A stretch of DNA of 64,000 bases from Littorina saxatilis. Lineage: Eukaryota > Mollusca > Gastropoda > Littorinimorpha > Littorinidae. Position 1 is the stretch's first letter, and each line of letters starts with the position of its first letter. Of this stretch, positions 63,757-64,000 are shown piece after piece. The translations under genes were made by a program, and so were the position numbers. The notes under the pieces were generated by a model. It was given only the letters and a program-made list of their open reading frames with translations, had not been told where the DNA came from and made no database searches. The stretch lies in the NCBI RefSeq assembly GCF_037325665.1, contig NC_090254.1:17371141-17435140 (forward strand), written 5' to 3'.

Positions 63757-64000
63757 AGCTTCTTTCTTTCTTTCTTTCTTTATTTGGTGTTTAACGTCGT
63801 TTTCAACCATTCAAGGTTATATCGCGACGGGAAAAGGGGGGAGATGGGATAGGGGAAAGGGGGGAGATGGGATAGAGCCACTTGTTAATTGTTTCTTGTT
63901 CACAAAAGCACTAATCAAAAAATTGCTCCAGGGGCTTGCAACGTAGTACAATATATGACCTTACTGGGAGAATGCAAGTTTCCCGTACAAAGGACTTAAC
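63757..64000 (-). mobile_element. SINE-like repeat cut by the window edge
   Basis: Begins with (TTTC)n then TTTGGTGTTTAACGTCGTTT on the plus strand and continues through GGGAGATGGGATAG and ACTGGGAGAATGCAAGTTTC. The TTTC/GAAA tail and conserved body fit a minus-strand SINE family common in molluscs, as far as I recall. The head lies beyond the window. Confidence 0.6.

Overview
This window is nuclear DNA from an animal. The features suggest a lophotrochozoan, most likely a marine gastropod: short exons with GT-AG introns, a clear CEP104 orthologue, several tRNA-headed SINE types, MITEs that begin with an ACAGTGGAACCCC motif, DIRS-like retroelements and very many (AC)n tracts. The organism is inferred from this repeat and gene content; nothing in the sequence names the species. 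All three host genes lie on the minus strand, so they read from right to left.

Gene 1 (29288 down to 555) is a 24-exon gene. I rebuilt it by following splice sites with an unbroken reading frame, giving about 1782 codons. It joins a B-box-like zinc finger, an ERCC4/XPF-type nuclease core with the ERKxxxD motif intact, seven MIU/UIM-like ubiquitin-binding helices in one 1.8 kb exon, and two strong SUMO-interacting motifs near the C-terminus. I cannot give it a known name. It looks like a structure-specific nuclease that reads both ubiquitin and SUMO, and it is the most interesting object here. Its introns carry an I-type LINE with an intact 1276-codon ORF, a solo LTR, SINEs, MITEs and pieces of hAT-like and piggyBac-like transposase.

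Gene 2 (46299 down to 40969) is a complete six-exon short-chain dehydrogenase of the RDH10/SDR16C type (328 aa). Its last splice acceptor sits in a 45-bp tandem duplication that offers a second, in-frame acceptor. Gene 3 (63539 down to 49044, continuing past the right edge) is the 3' half of CEP104, a ciliary tip/centriole protein: the end of the TOG-like domain, a charged coiled-coil stretch and the C-terminal zinc-finger block. Its downstream flank is 2 kb of repeat-poor, AT-rich sequence that is probably 3'UTR.

Mobile DNA fills most of the rest. Two DIRS-like tyrosine-recombinase retroelements (32043-37981 and 56113-62238) have near-perfect inverted terminal repeats and internal complementary regions; the second sits 16 bp past a CEP104 splice donor. 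Insertions are nested in many places: LINE in a 0.86 kb repeat, SINE and MITE in another MITE, SINE in a fold-back element. Target-site duplications of 5 to 14 bp allow exact boundaries for several of them.
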